64,000 nucleotides of DNA from Methanospirillum hungatei JF-1 (GCF_000013445.1 NC_007796.1:1958936-2022935), one strand, 5' to 3'; shown: positions 18,649 through 28,900, counted from the first letter of the stretch. Numbers and translations are program-made. Notes: a model not told the origin generated them from the sequence alone.

Positions 18649-20190
18649 ATGACAGAGAGACAAAAAAAGAAAAAAACATTATCAATATCACAACGGTATT
18701 CCTCATCAGAGCCACCAAGGACAATACTTACCAATGAATCAACTGCACACCCTCATAAGTTTTCAATAGGCCTGAAAAACATCGGTCCAATTGAATCGGG
18801 TGACATTACAATAAAACCCTGTACAATTATTATTGGTTCAAATCGTTCAGGAAAATCCTATATAGCAAAAATAATTTATGCAATGTACTCCCTTCAGAAT
18901 GACCTTTATTATTCAACAGGTTCTTTTCAATATTTTCAAAATAATTATCTTAAAGATGAACTCCCAATACCCCAGGAATTATTTAAATTAATTCAGGAAT
19001 GGGATATAAAATCAGACTTAATTCTTCCTGATTCAATTCTATCAGAAATATCTGATTCTCTTTTTTCTAATATTACAGAAAAACTCTTTACAAATGCACT
19101 AATCGATGTTTTTAACACTCAATTAAATGAATTAATTTCAAAACAACGCAATGAGGGTGAATTCCTATTTAAAATTCGAGGAGAAACTCTTTCCACGACA
19201 TTAGATAAGGAAGGGCTTCATTTACACATTAAACCAGATATTCTCAAGCTAATACAGTATAAAATTACGTATCAAAAAAACGATGATAAAATAGACATAA
19301 GTTATCACAATTTTCATTTTGTTCATCCATATTCTCTAATAAGAGATAATGATGGGCTTTTAAAAATTGCTCGTGATATGACCTATTGCATTGCAGCAGG
19401 AATACTACAGGATTATTATTTTTACAATTCTTTTGATGGTGTGTATTTCCCGGCAGGAAGAGCATCTCTCATGGAGATGAAACCTTTTGTCGCAATGCAA
19501 TTGTTAAGTTCATCTCGTGCCAGTGCAAAACCCTCTCCAAAGATGAGTTCAGTCTTCTCTGACTTTTTTGCATTACTTGAGAAGGTATTAGCAACGAAAG
19601 ACATCTCAAATGATCAGTATGATGAACTTATAGGGCATTTAATCGGAGGAAGATTTGAAATAAATAAATTATCGGATAATGAGTTTGAGTACCAATATTA
19701 CTCTGAAAAAAATCCTATTCCGTTTCATCTTCTATCTTCAGGAGTTCAGGAATTGGCACCCATTCTTCTCTACATTAAATATCGTATGCAACCTGGTGAT
19801 CTGATCATCATCGAAGAGCCAGAAGCCCACCTACACCCTGCAAATCAGTTACTGATGGCACAATTGATTACAAAGATGATTCGGGAGAAAGTAACGGTTG
19901 TTCTTACTACTCATAGTGATTATCTGGTTGAACAACTTGCTAATTATCTTAAAACGGGATTATTATCCCCGGATGACCGTAAAGGTCTTGTTTCAGATAG
20001 TGATCTCTACATTCATGATGATGAGATCGGCGTGTATGTCATGGAAAAATCCGAAAAAGACGACCTTTATCATGCCAGGGAATTACCCATTGATCCACTG
20101 ATAGGAATTCCTTCAGAAGAATTTGTCCGTGTCTCTGAAATACTATACAATGAGACAATTCAGATTGAACAGGAATTAGAGGCAGAATAA
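18649..20190 (+). CDS. AAA-family ATPase (RecF/ABC type), defence cargo
   Basis: 513 residues. A basic, Ser-rich N terminus (residues 1-35) precedes Walker A G63-SNRSGKS. The central ~250 residues are variable and probably form the coiled-coil or target-sensing arm. The signature region is LLSSGVQELAP, Walker B LIIIEEPEAHLHP, and H-loop LTTHSDYLVEQL. Unlike the previous gene it has no recognisable TOPRIM tail, so a separate effector is expected; the gene starting 2 bases later is the obvious candidate. AT-rich like its upstream neighbour. The 220-base gap before it suggests its own promoter. Confidence 0.78.
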   Translation: MTERQKKKKTLSISQRYSSSEPPRTILTNESTAHPHKFSIGLKNIGPIESGDITIKPCTIIIGSNRSGKSYIAKIIYAMYSLQNDLYYSTGSFQYFQNNYLKDELPIPQELFKLIQEWDIKSDLILPDSILSEISDSLFSNITEKLFTNALIDVFNTQLNELISKQRNEGEFLFKIRGETLSTTLDKEGLHLHIKPDILKLIQYKITYQKNDDKIDISYHNFHFVHPYSLIRDNDGLLKIARDMTYCIAAGILQDYYFYNSFDGVYFPAGRASLMEMKPFVAMQLLSSSRASAKPSPKMSSVFSDFFALLEKVLATKDISNDQYDELIGHLIGGRFEINKLSDNEFEYQYYSEKNPIPFHLLSSGVQELAPILLYIKYRMQPGDLIIIEEPEAHLHPANQLLMAQLITKMIREKVTVVLTTHSDYLVEQLANYLKTGLLSPDDRKGLVSDSDLYIHDDEIGVYVMEKSEKDDLYHARELPIDPLIGIPSEEFVRVSEILYNETIQIEQELEAE

Positions 20191-20192
20191 AT

Positions 20193-20756
20193 ATGGGTTC
20201 CAGGATTCGGAAGTTGCCTCTTGATTGTCTTAAAGATAAGTCTGAAGATGGTTTTTTGGAGGAAGAGACTAAAAGGAAGAGATGTTCTGAAAAGGGAACC
20301 GGGATTAGATTTGAACAGATTGAGGATGTTCTCATAATTAAATCAGAAAAATTACGAAATGAAAAAGGAACTTTTCTGACCGAAATTGATGGATATAAGG
20401 TCTGTGATCACATTGTTTTCATCAAAGGGGAGCTGGAATTTATTCTTCTTATTGAATTATGTAAAGGTTCTTCAAAAAGCCATGATGAGATAATTCAGCA
20501 ATTCTCTCATGGAGGTGAAGAATCCCTTCGACTTCTTAAAGAATGTTCACATCCCCCTGATTCATGTATTTTTGGTTTTTTTTATATTTACACAACCGTG
20601 AGAAGTAACCAGTTTTTCAAGATACTGAAAGGAAAAAGGGTCCGATTCAGGGGCAAAGATTACCCAGTACGTCCTATGCAAGCAAGGAAGAATGGTTTTT
20701 TCGTAGCAACACCTGAAATTCTTGATTCTGAACTCATTCCTCGAAAAAAACGCTGA
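20193..20756 (+). CDS. Unknown 187-residue protein, likely partner of the upstream AAA ATPase
   Basis: I do not recognise the family. The start lies 2 bases after the ATPase stop, so the two are almost certainly cotranslated. The N terminus is charged. The middle has a D-x(13-15)-E pattern: CDHIVFIKG followed by a hydrophobic strand and IELCKGS, then a helix with IIQQFSHGGE. That resembles the strand-turn-strand core of PD-(D/E)XK nucleases, although the E-to-K spacing is one residue longer than usual. The C terminus is basic (LIPRKKR). An effector nuclease is a reasonable guess but not shown. Confidence 0.6.
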   Translation: MGSRIRKLPLDCLKDKSEDGFLEEETKRKRCSEKGTGIRFEQIEDVLIIKSEKLRNEKGTFLTEIDGYKVCDHIVFIKGELEFILLIELCKGSSKSHDEIIQQFSHGGEESLRLLKECSHPPDSCIFGFFYIYTTVRSNQFFKILKGKRVRFRGKDYPVRPMQARKNGFFVATPEILDSELIPRKKR

Positions 20757-20766
20757 TTGTGATCCA

Positions 20767-23649
20767 ATGACACAACAAACCACCCCACCCTACCGAAAAA
20801 AACTGATCGAAGTCGCCCTCCCTCTCGAAGCCATCAACAAAGAATCCGCCCGTGAAAAAAGTATCCGCCATGGTCATCCCTCAACCCTCCACCTATGGTG
20901 GGCAAGACGACCACTTGCTGCCTGTCGTGCCGTGATATTCTCCTCCCTGGTCGATGATCCTTCTGCCTGGCCTGAACTCTTTCCCACCGAAGAGGAACAA
21001 GAGAAGGAACGTGAGCGACTCTTCAGGATCATCGAAGAACTGGTCATCTGGGAGAACTCGAATAATCCCGGCGTTCTGCTGAAGGCTCATACCGAGATTG
21101 CCCGGTCACTCGCCAGGGGCCGGAATGAGCCTCTTCCAGAAGGAGCAGATGCGATTAGGGCATACATTGCTGAACATGCTCCCCCGCTCTATGATCCGTT
21201 CTGTGGTGGCGGGTCGATCCCCCTCGAAGCCCAGCGGCTTGGTCTGAAGGCATATGCGAGTGATCTCAACCCGGTCGCCGTGTTAATCACCAAGGCCCTC
21301 ATCGAGATCCCGCCAAAGTTTGCTGGTATGCCCCCGGTCAATCCGGAGTCCCGGAAAAATAAAAAAATATCAGGGGGATGGGAAGGAGCAAAAGGACTGG
21401 CCGAGGATGTCAGGTATTATGGGCAATGGATGCGGGATGAGGCAGAGAAACGGATTGGACATTTGTATCCGAAAGTCAAAATTACGGAGGAGATGGCAAA
21501 AGACCGGCCTGACCTAGTACCGTATGTGGGACAGGAGTTAACGGTGATTGCCTGGATCTGGGCAAGGACAGTGCAATCACCGAACCCTGCAGCGGGGGGG
21601 GCAGAGGTTCCATTGGTTAGGTCATTTTGGTTATCTACAAAAAAAGGGAAAGAAGCATGGGTTGAACCAATAATTGATCGAGAGAAAAATGAATATCATT
21701 TTGAAGTAAGAAGGAGTGATCCCACGATAAATGGACCTTTAGAAGGCATTATGAGTAGGAAAGGAGGAAGATGTCTAATCACCGATGTTCCAATGCCATA
21801 TCCTTACATACGATCAGAAGCAAAGGCTGGTCGAATGGGAACCCGTTTAATGGCTATCGTTGCTGAAGGAAATCGTGGTAGGGTTTATCTTTCTCCCTGT
21901 GTTGAACATAGTGAGATCGGTGAACAGATTAAAGCAATTTGGAAACCAGAGGGGGAAATCCCCAAAAAACACCGAAATTTTCAACCCCCTGTATATGGTA
22001 TGGATAATTTTGGTGATCTTTTTACTAAACGGCAATTAGTAATACTTAATTGCCTTTCTGATCTCATTCCCGAAATACATAGTGAAATATCTAAACGAAT
22101 TAAGGATTTAAAATTAGAATCCAGCGACGAAAATTATAATGATTATGCAGATGCAGTCGCAACATATCTTGGCTTTGCAATAGATAAAGGTGTGAATTAT
22201 TGGTCTACTCTATCTAGTTGGCACTCGGGAAGAGACACAGTTACCAGTACATTTTCGAGACAAGCTTTACCAATGGTTTGGGATTTTACTGAAGCCAATC
22301 CCTTTAGCAATTCATCGGGAAATATCTCTTCAGGAATTGATCAAGCCAAAAAAATGTTAGAAAATATATATGCAAATAATCCAGGTGAAGTATATCAAAG
22401 AGATGCATCCAGTTCATTATTGAATATCAATTCAACAATAATTTCAACAGATCCCCCTTATTATGACAACATCTGTTATGCTGATTTGAGTGATTTTTTT
22501 TATGTATGGCTACGTCGCTCTTTAAATAGTATATATCCAGATATATTTTCTACTCTATTAACTCCTAAAAATCAAGAATTAATTGCTAGTTCAAATCGCC
22601 ATGATGGAGATATTCATAAGGCTAAAGTTTTTTTTGAAAATGGGTTAAAAAAGGTTTTTCTGCAAATTAAAACAAATTACAATACTTTGTTTCCATTTAC
22701 AGTTTACTACGCGTTTAAACAATCTGAAGTTGATAATTCTGATGACTTAAATTCCCAAATAATTTCAACAGGATGGGAAACTATGCTTACTAGCCTAAGT
22801 GAAGCAGGTTTCATGATTATTGGCACTTGGCCTATGAGAACAGAATTAACGGGAAATTTGAAAAAGCAGTTTTCAGCACTCGCTTCCTCCATCGTTCTCG
22901 TCTGTCGTCCCCGTCCTGACGATGCCAAGACCGTAACCCGCCGGGAATTCCTCTCTGCTCTAAAAAAAGAACTCCCTAAGTCCCTTCACAATCTCCAACA
23001 GGGACTCATTGCTCCGGTCGATCTCGCCCAGGCTGCTATTGGTCCCGGTATGGCCGTATTTACCCGGTATGCCAAGGTAATGGAATCAGACGGATCTGCC
23101 ATGACCGTCCGGACTGCTCTCGGAATCATCAACCAGATCCTTGACGAAGTTCTGGCTGAACAGGAAGGAGAATTCGATACCGATACCCGGTGGGCTGTTG
23201 CCTGGTTTGAACAACACGGAATGGAAGAAGGGCCATATGGAGAAGCAGAAACCTTGGCAACTGCTAAGAATATTGCGGTCCAGGGGCTTGTCGATGCAGG
23301 CATTCTTACCGCAAAGGGAGGAAAGGTTCATCTTATCAATCGGTCAGAATATCCGAATAATTGGGACCCTACCACTGACACCCGTCTCCCAGTCTGGGAA
23401 GCGACCCAGCACCTTATCCGGACGCTTGAAAATCAGGGTGAGCAAGGGGCTGCTGATCTTTTGAATAAGCTTGGAGGGACGATGGGAGATCAGGCCCGTG
23501 ATCTTGCATACCGGCTCTATGCCATCTGTGAACGAAAAAAATGGTCCTCTGAAGCCCTGGCATACAATAGTCTGATTATTTCATGGCCGGAGATCAGTAA
23601 ATTGGCTCAGGGAAGTCTTACTGGGACGACTGGACAACAGACATTGTAA
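20767..23649 (+). CDS. DUF1156 DNA methyltransferase of the Hma-type locus
   Basis: About 960 residues. The N terminus is DUF1156: KLIEVALPLEAINKESAREK, then HPSTLHLWWARRP. SAM-binding motif I (DPFCGGGSIPLEA) is at residues ~143-155 and catalytic motif IV (DPPYYD) at ~562. The large span between them fits an I-TRD-IV (alpha-like) order for an amino-methyltransferase, probably N6-adenine or N4-cytosine. I chose the ATG at 20767, where homology begins, over 20722, which overlaps the previous gene. Bases ~21600-22860 are visibly AT-richer than both ends, suggesting exchange of the recognition region. It would mark host DNA for the island. Confidence 0.87.
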   Translation: MTQQTTPPYRKKLIEVALPLEAINKESAREKSIRHGHPSTLHLWWARRPLAACRAVIFSSLVDDPSAWPELFPTEEEQEKERERLFRIIEELVIWENSNNPGVLLKAHTEIARSLARGRNEPLPEGADAIRAYIAEHAPPLYDPFCGGGSIPLEAQRLGLKAYASDLNPVAVLITKALIEIPPKFAGMPPVNPESRKNKKISGGWEGAKGLAEDVRYYGQWMRDEAEKRIGHLYPKVKITEEMAKDRPDLVPYVGQELTVIAWIWARTVQSPNPAAGGAEVPLVRSFWLSTKKGKEAWVEPIIDREKNEYHFEVRRSDPTINGPLEGIMSRKGGRCLITDVPMPYPYIRSEAKAGRMGTRLMAIVAEGNRGRVYLSPCVEHSEIGEQIKAIWKPEGEIPKKHRNFQPPVYGMDNFGDLFTKRQLVILNCLSDLIPEIHSEISKRIKDLKLESSDENYNDYADAVATYLGFAIDKGVNYWSTLSSWHSGRDTVTSTFSRQALPMVWDFTEANPFSNSSGNISSGIDQAKKMLENIYANNPGEVYQRDASSSLLNINSTIISTDPPYYDNICYADLSDFFYVWLRRSLNSIYPDIFSTLLTPKNQELIASSNRHDGDIHKAKVFFENGLKKVFLQIKTNYNTLFPFTVYYAFKQSEVDNSDDLNSQIISTGWETMLTSLSEAGFMIIGTWPMRTELTGNLKKQFSALASSIVLVCRPRPDDAKTVTRREFLSALKKELPKSLHNLQQGLIAPVDLAQAAIGPGMAVFTRYAKVMESDGSAMTVRTALGIINQILDEVLAEQEGEFDTDTRWAVAWFEQHGMEEGPYGEAETLATAKNIAVQGLVDAGILTAKGGKVHLINRSEYPNNWDPTTDTRLPVWEATQHLIRTLENQGEQGAADLLNKLGGTMGDQARDLAYRLYAICERKKWSSEALAYNSLIISWPEISKLAQGSLTGTTGQQTL

Positions 23650-23703
23650 ATATCGGTTAAACAGAAATTGCATGCTATAACCCGCATTGAATAATGAAAA
23701 AAG

Positions 23704-23720
23704 GTCACACACTGTGTGAC
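23704..23720. promoter_or_regulatory. 17-bp perfect palindrome between methyltransferase and AAA genes
   Basis: GTCACACA, a single C, then TGTGTGAC. It lies 55 bases after the methyltransferase stop and ahead of the AAA-DUF4276 pair. It could be a dimeric operator or a short hairpin; no T-run follows, so an operator is the better guess. Confidence 0.35.
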
Positions 23721-23812
23721 GTATTGATATTATCACAAAATAATCTCCAAGGAACAATTATAGAACCTGACTCCTATACCAATCAACGATTACAATAAGA
23801 GGGATCCTGATA

Positions 23813-23956
23813 ATGAATGAAATTCCAGAGCAACCTGATCTACAGGAGGAAAAGATGAAAGAGAAGGTTTTAACCTTCCCGGTGAAATATCGTGGTATAC
23901 TCACAGGTTTTAATGGAAGAGAAGAAGAACGTCTCATGCGAAATGAATGGGACTGA
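23813..23956 (+). CDS. Possible 47-residue protein upstream of the AAA-DUF4276 pair
   Basis: ATG at 23813 to TGA at 23956. The product begins MNEIPEQPDLQEEKMKEKV, is highly charged, and ends with a Glu/Arg-rich helix. No family is recognised. A second ATG at 23855 has a strong purine-rich GGAGGAAAAG just before it, which could be its ribosome-binding site. It overlaps the first possible start of the AAA gene by 10 bases. It may be a small antitoxin-like protein, a leader ORF, or chance. Confidence 0.3.
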   Translation: MNEIPEQPDLQEEKMKEKVLTFPVKYRGILTGFNGREEERLMRNEWD

Positions 23957-25197
23957 AAAACACGAACAAAAAGGATAAGATGAGAATGGGAAGATCTGAG
24001 AAACCTCCCCAGATAGAAAAACTGGAGGTGAAAAATTACCGGGTCCTTCGTCACCTGGAATTATCAAAACTTACCCCCTTAACCATATTTATCGGACCGA
24101 ATGGAAGCGGTAAATCTACAATATTTGATGTATTTGCGTTCCTGTCTGAATGCTTCACCCAACCGGGAGGACTACGAACTGCATGGGAGAAGAGGGGAAG
24201 GTTTAAACATCTGCGTTCACGAGGGAGCACCGATCCAATATCCATTGAGATAAAGTACCGGGAAAAAAGTGACTCCCCACTCATCACCTATCATCTTGAG
24301 ATAGATGAACGAGAACGAGGTCCAGTTGTAACGAGTGAATGGCTACAATGGAAGAGAAGTTCATGGGGGAGACCATTTAAATTTCTTGATTTTTCTGAAG
24401 GGCACGGCACCGTCATCACCGGTGAGAACCCGGATGAATCAGCAGAACGACAGGTCGAATCTCTCAATTCACCGGAGACATTAGCCGTTGCAACACTGGG
24501 TCTGTTCTCAAAACACCCCCGGGTGAGTGCTCTTCGGGATTTCATCACCAGATGGCATCTCTCATACCTGACTGCAGATAATACCAGGACCACTCCTGCA
24601 GCCGGAGGGCAGGAACACCTCTCATCAACGGGCGATAACCTGCCGAATGTGATACAATATCTCATGGAGCGGCATCCCTTTGTATATGAAGAGATTCGCC
24701 AGACCCTGACATCCCGCATTCCACGGCTCAGCCGTATTGATGCAGAGATAATGGGAGATACCCGGTTAAACCTTCAGATATATGATGAACCATTTAAAGA
24801 ACCAATCCTTGCACGCTTTGCATCCGACGGGACTTTGAAAATGCTTGCATACCTGGTTCTCCTCAATGACCCGGTTCCAGGATCACTTATCGGAATCGAA
24901 GAACCTGAAAACCAGCTTCACCCCCTGCTCCTCCCTCACCTTGCAGAAGAATTTCATAAAGCAACAAGCAGGACGCAATTACTGGTGACAACCCACTCAC
25001 CTGCCCTTATCAACGAAGCAAAACCGGAAGAAGTCTTCTCGATCTACCGGGATGAAGATGGATATACCAGGGCAGAACGGCTGTCAGATATCGAAGAACT
25101 GAAAGGCTTTCTGGAGGAAAAGATCCCTCTCGGAGATCTCTGGATGGAGAATTTTGTCCCGAACAGTGATCCCATTACCTATTCCAGATACCAATGA
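23947..25197 (+). CDS. AAA-family ATPase paired with DUF4276
   Basis: 416 residues from the first ATG. Later in-frame ATGs at 23980 and 23986 lie closer to the conserved part, and 23980 follows an AAGGAT site. RecF/ABC-like ATPase: Walker A G50-PNGSGKST, Walker B LIGIEEPENQLHP, and H-loop VTTHSPALINEA. It overlaps the DUF4276 gene by 4 bases, so translation is coupled. Base composition is like the helicase and DUF499 genes, not like the AT-rich ATPases further upstream. Together with DUF4276 it looks like an OLD protein split into two chains. Confidence 0.8.
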   Translation: MGLKNTNKKDKMRMGRSEKPPQIEKLEVKNYRVLRHLELSKLTPLTIFIGPNGSGKSTIFDVFAFLSECFTQPGGLRTAWEKRGRFKHLRSRGSTDPISIEIKYREKSDSPLITYHLEIDERERGPVVTSEWLQWKRSSWGRPFKFLDFSEGHGTVITGENPDESAERQVESLNSPETLAVATLGLFSKHPRVSALRDFITRWHLSYLTADNTRTTPAAGGQEHLSSTGDNLPNVIQYLMERHPFVYEEIRQTLTSRIPRLSRIDAEIMGDTRLNLQIYDEPFKEPILARFASDGTLKMLAYLVLLNDPVPGSLIGIEEPENQLHPLLLPHLAEEFHKATSRTQLLVTTHSPALINEAKPEEVFSIYRDEDGYTRAERLSDIEELKGFLEEKIPLGDLWMENFVPNSDPITYSRYQ

Positions 25198-25811
25198 AGA
25201 TTGACATTCTGGTTGAAGAGCCATCCATGAAAGGATTTCTGGAGCCAGTTCTTCCAAAGATTATACTTCCTCCGGATACCTGGAGTATCCATGTTTTGTC
25301 TTGCTTTAAGACTAAACTTGAAAAACGGCTTCGAGGATTTACTCATCAGGACCCAGGAAAATACAGAATAATCATCATAAGTGACCTTGATCGAAAGGAT
25401 TGCAGGGAGATGAAACAATGGCTCGAAGAAATCGTCCATCGGGCTGGTCTTCATACAAAAACCAACCCAGATATGGATGGTTCCTATTCGGTGATAACAA
25501 GACTTGCAATTCAGGAACTCGAATCATGGATATTAGGAGATTTCCGAGCAATACATGCGGTTTATAGTCGTGTCCCGGAAACACTTGGAACCCATACGAA
25601 ATATAAAACTCCTGATAATGTAGGAAATACCTGGGAATCACTTCATGCTTTGCTGAAAAAAGGTGGGTACTGTGGTGACATCTATCCAAAGATTGAAGTA
25701 GCCCGAAAGGTAGCTTCACATATCGACCCTCACATGAATCAGTCTCAAAGTTTTCAGATATTTCTTCAGGGACTGAACACACTCCTCTCTCCTTCATCCA
25801 CATCCACATAA
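25194..25811 (+). CDS. DUF4276-family TOPRIM-like protein
   Basis: 205 residues. The N terminus has a strand followed by acidic E8/E9 (ILVEEPSMKGFLEPVLPKI), and a second strand ends in D64-x-D66 (IIISDLDRKD). This is the Glu...DxD metal-site pattern of TOPRIM domains and of the DUF4276 family as I know it. A later QELESWILGD segment is also typical. It overlaps the upstream ATPase by 4 bases. By analogy with OLD nucleases it would be the nuclease half activated by the ATPase. Confidence 0.78.
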   Translation: MKIDILVEEPSMKGFLEPVLPKIILPPDTWSIHVLSCFKTKLEKRLRGFTHQDPGKYRIIIISDLDRKDCREMKQWLEEIVHRAGLHTKTNPDMDGSYSVITRLAIQELESWILGDFRAIHAVYSRVPETLGTHTKYKTPDNVGNTWESLHALLKKGGYCGDIYPKIEVARKVASHIDPHMNQSQSFQIFLQGLNTLLSPSSTST

Positions 25812-25922
25812 TCAGGAGAGAACTTTTTCTTTTTCACCCTCACTCAAGAATCAAAACCGAAAAATTCTATTATCTTTAATTAAGAGTTCTATTAACCGGT
25901 CTTTATATTCTGGTGCATTGAG

Positions 25923-28900
25923 ATGGCATTATCAAATTACGACAGAGTGGGGAGGGCAATGGATCAGCTCAAAACCGGACTTATGCGGTTTGTTGAGCGG
26001 GAAATGAAATCTGCATATGGTGAAACCTGGCAGGAGATGGTTACAGATATTCCTCCACGGGATGGCTGGGTGGATTACTGGGATGTCCAGAAATTGCTGC
26101 TTGTCATGTGGGATCAATGGGCAAAGGTCTTCTCACAAATATTAGGTCATACCGAGAGAAGCCTTGTTTCAGAACTCAGGGAGACCAGAAACCAGTGGGC
26201 CCACCAGAAACCATTCTCTACGAATGATACTCTTCGTGCCCTCGACAGCACCGCCCGCCTTCTCAATGCAATATCAGCATCTGCAGAACATGCCGAAGTG
26301 GAAAAGATGCGAATGGACCTCCTTCGACTCCAGTTTGAAGAGATGCGAAGGAATGAGATGCGAAAATCATCATTCCAACCAACCGAAGGAAAACCAATGG
26401 GGGGCCTTAAACCCTGGAGGGAAGTCATCACCCCTCACCCTGATGTAGCCTCCGGGCGATATCAACAGGCTGAATTTGCCGCTGATCTCTGGCAGGTATA
26501 CCTGGGAGAAGGATCTGATGAATATAAACACCCGACAGAATTCTTCCGCCGGACATTCCTGACTGAAGGACTCAGACAACTTCTCGTGAAAGGTCTGGAG
26601 AGACTTGCGAATAATGGCGGAGATCCAGTAGTTGAATTACAGACGAACTTTGGTGGGGGGAAAACCCACTCAATGCTTGCACTCTGGCATATCTTTTCCG
26701 GAAGTCCGGCATCAGACCTTCCGGGGGTTGAAGAACTCCTCAAAGATAGAGCCGTAACAATACCTCATAATGTCAGAAGGGTCGTTCTTGTGGGTACAAA
26801 GATATCGCCCGGTCAGCCGGTTACAAAACCTGACGGCACTCTAGTCCGGACCCTCTGGGGAGAAATTGCATGGCAACTTGGCGGCAAAGAAGGCTATGCA
26901 ATGGTCAAAGAGGATGATGAAAAGGCGACCAACCCTGGAGACCGGCTTCGTGAACTTTTTAACAGGTACTCTCCCTGTCTTATCCTTATAGATGAATGGG
27001 TTGCCTATGCCAGACAACTCCATGAAGGAACCAATCTTCCGGCTGGAACTTTTGAAACACAATTCACCTTTGCCCAGGCCCTTTCTGAATCAGCAAAGGC
27101 CGCAAAAAACACCATGCTCGTGGTCTCAATACCGGCATCTGACAACGAAATTGGTGGAGAATGGGGGAAAAAGGCACTTGAGCGGTTGAAGAATGCAATC
27201 GGGAGGGTAGAATCTCCCTGGCGTCCGGCAAGCCAGGATGAGGGATTTGAGATCGTCAGGCGTCGTCTGTTTCAGCCACTTACCCATGAGCAGGCAGTCC
27301 ACCGTGACGCAGTAGCCAGGGCATTTATTGATTTTTACGGAACTCACACTACGGAATTTCCGATTGAATGCCGGGAAGGGGAGTATGAGCGACGGATAAA
27401 GATGGCATACCCCATTCATCCAGAACTCTTTGACCGGCTCTATAACGACTGGTCAACGCTGGACAAATTCCAGAGAACCCGTGGTGTCTTACGGCTCATG
27501 GCTGCAGTCATCCATTCCCTGTGGGAGAGACAGGATGCCAATCTCCTCATTATGCCTGCAACGGTCCCGATTGATGATTCAAATGTTCAGTTTGAATTGA
27601 CCAGGTACCTTGAAGACCAGTGGGTCCCGGTCATTGAGAAAGATGTTGACGGGCCACACTCTCTTCCGCTCAGTCTTGACCGGGATAATCCAAACTTAGG
27701 GAGATTCTCTGCATGCAGGAGAATAGCACGTACCATTTATCTTGGTTCAGCCCCGACTATCCGGGCATCAAATCGCGGCATCGACGAAAAACGGGTGAAA
27801 CTTGGATGTGTCCAACCGGGAGAGACGGTCCCGACATTTGGTGATGCCCTCCGAAGACTGACTGATAAGGCAACCTATCTCTATGTTGATGGAACCCGGT
27901 ACTGGTATTCCACACAACCCTCTGTAACCAGAACGGCTGAGGAACGGGCTGAAAGAAAATCTCCTGAAGATGTATGGGATGAGATTCAACAGAGACTGAA
28001 CAAACACGCGAGAACACGAGGGGATTTTTCAAAAGTTCATGTCTGTACGCGGTCACAAGATATCCCGGATGAACGGGATGCCAGACTCATAGTACTGCAT
28101 CCTAAATTTGCACACACCGGACGAGAAGATTATAGCCCTGCGATTGAGGAAGCAACAAATATTTTGTCTTTTCGGGGTTCAAGTCCTCGAACGTACCGGA
28201 ATACTCTGGTGTTTTTAGCTCCTGATTCGACCAGACTCTCTGACCTGGAAAGTGCGGTGAGATATTATCTAGCCTGGAGTAGCATTCTCCATGATCAGGA
28301 AGAATTAAACCTAGATAACTTCCAGAAACGGCAGGCAGAGACGAAGAAGAAATCAATGGATGATACCATTGAGGCGAGAATTCCTGAGACATATCAATGG
28401 CTCATAGTTCCAACTCAGCCAGATGTAAGGGGAGAGATTGAATGGGAAACTCTTCGCCTGCAAGGGCAGGATGAACTAACCATCCGGGCTTCAAAGAAGC
28501 TGAAAACTGATGAGATGCTGCTTACCGAAATGGGAGGAGTCCGACTACGACTGGAGTTAGATAGGGTACCATTATGGAGAGGAGATCATGTCTCAATCAA
28601 ACAACTTATCGAGGATTTCGCAACATACCTCTATCTTCCACGATTAAGAGATGAACAGGTCCTCATATCAGCGATTAAAAATTCTCTGAACACTATATCA
28701 GTTAATCCTGATACTTTTGTGTATGCTGCCGGTTTTGACGCTGAGAAAAATGAGTATCTGGGACTCCAGTTCATGGCAAATGGGGCGGTTTTCTCTGATA
28801 GTATGAGCCTGTTAGTAAAACCGGGAATTGCACAAGCACAGTTAGAAAGAAAGGAAAAATTAATCATTGATGACTCAGGAAACCTAAAGCCAATAAATAA

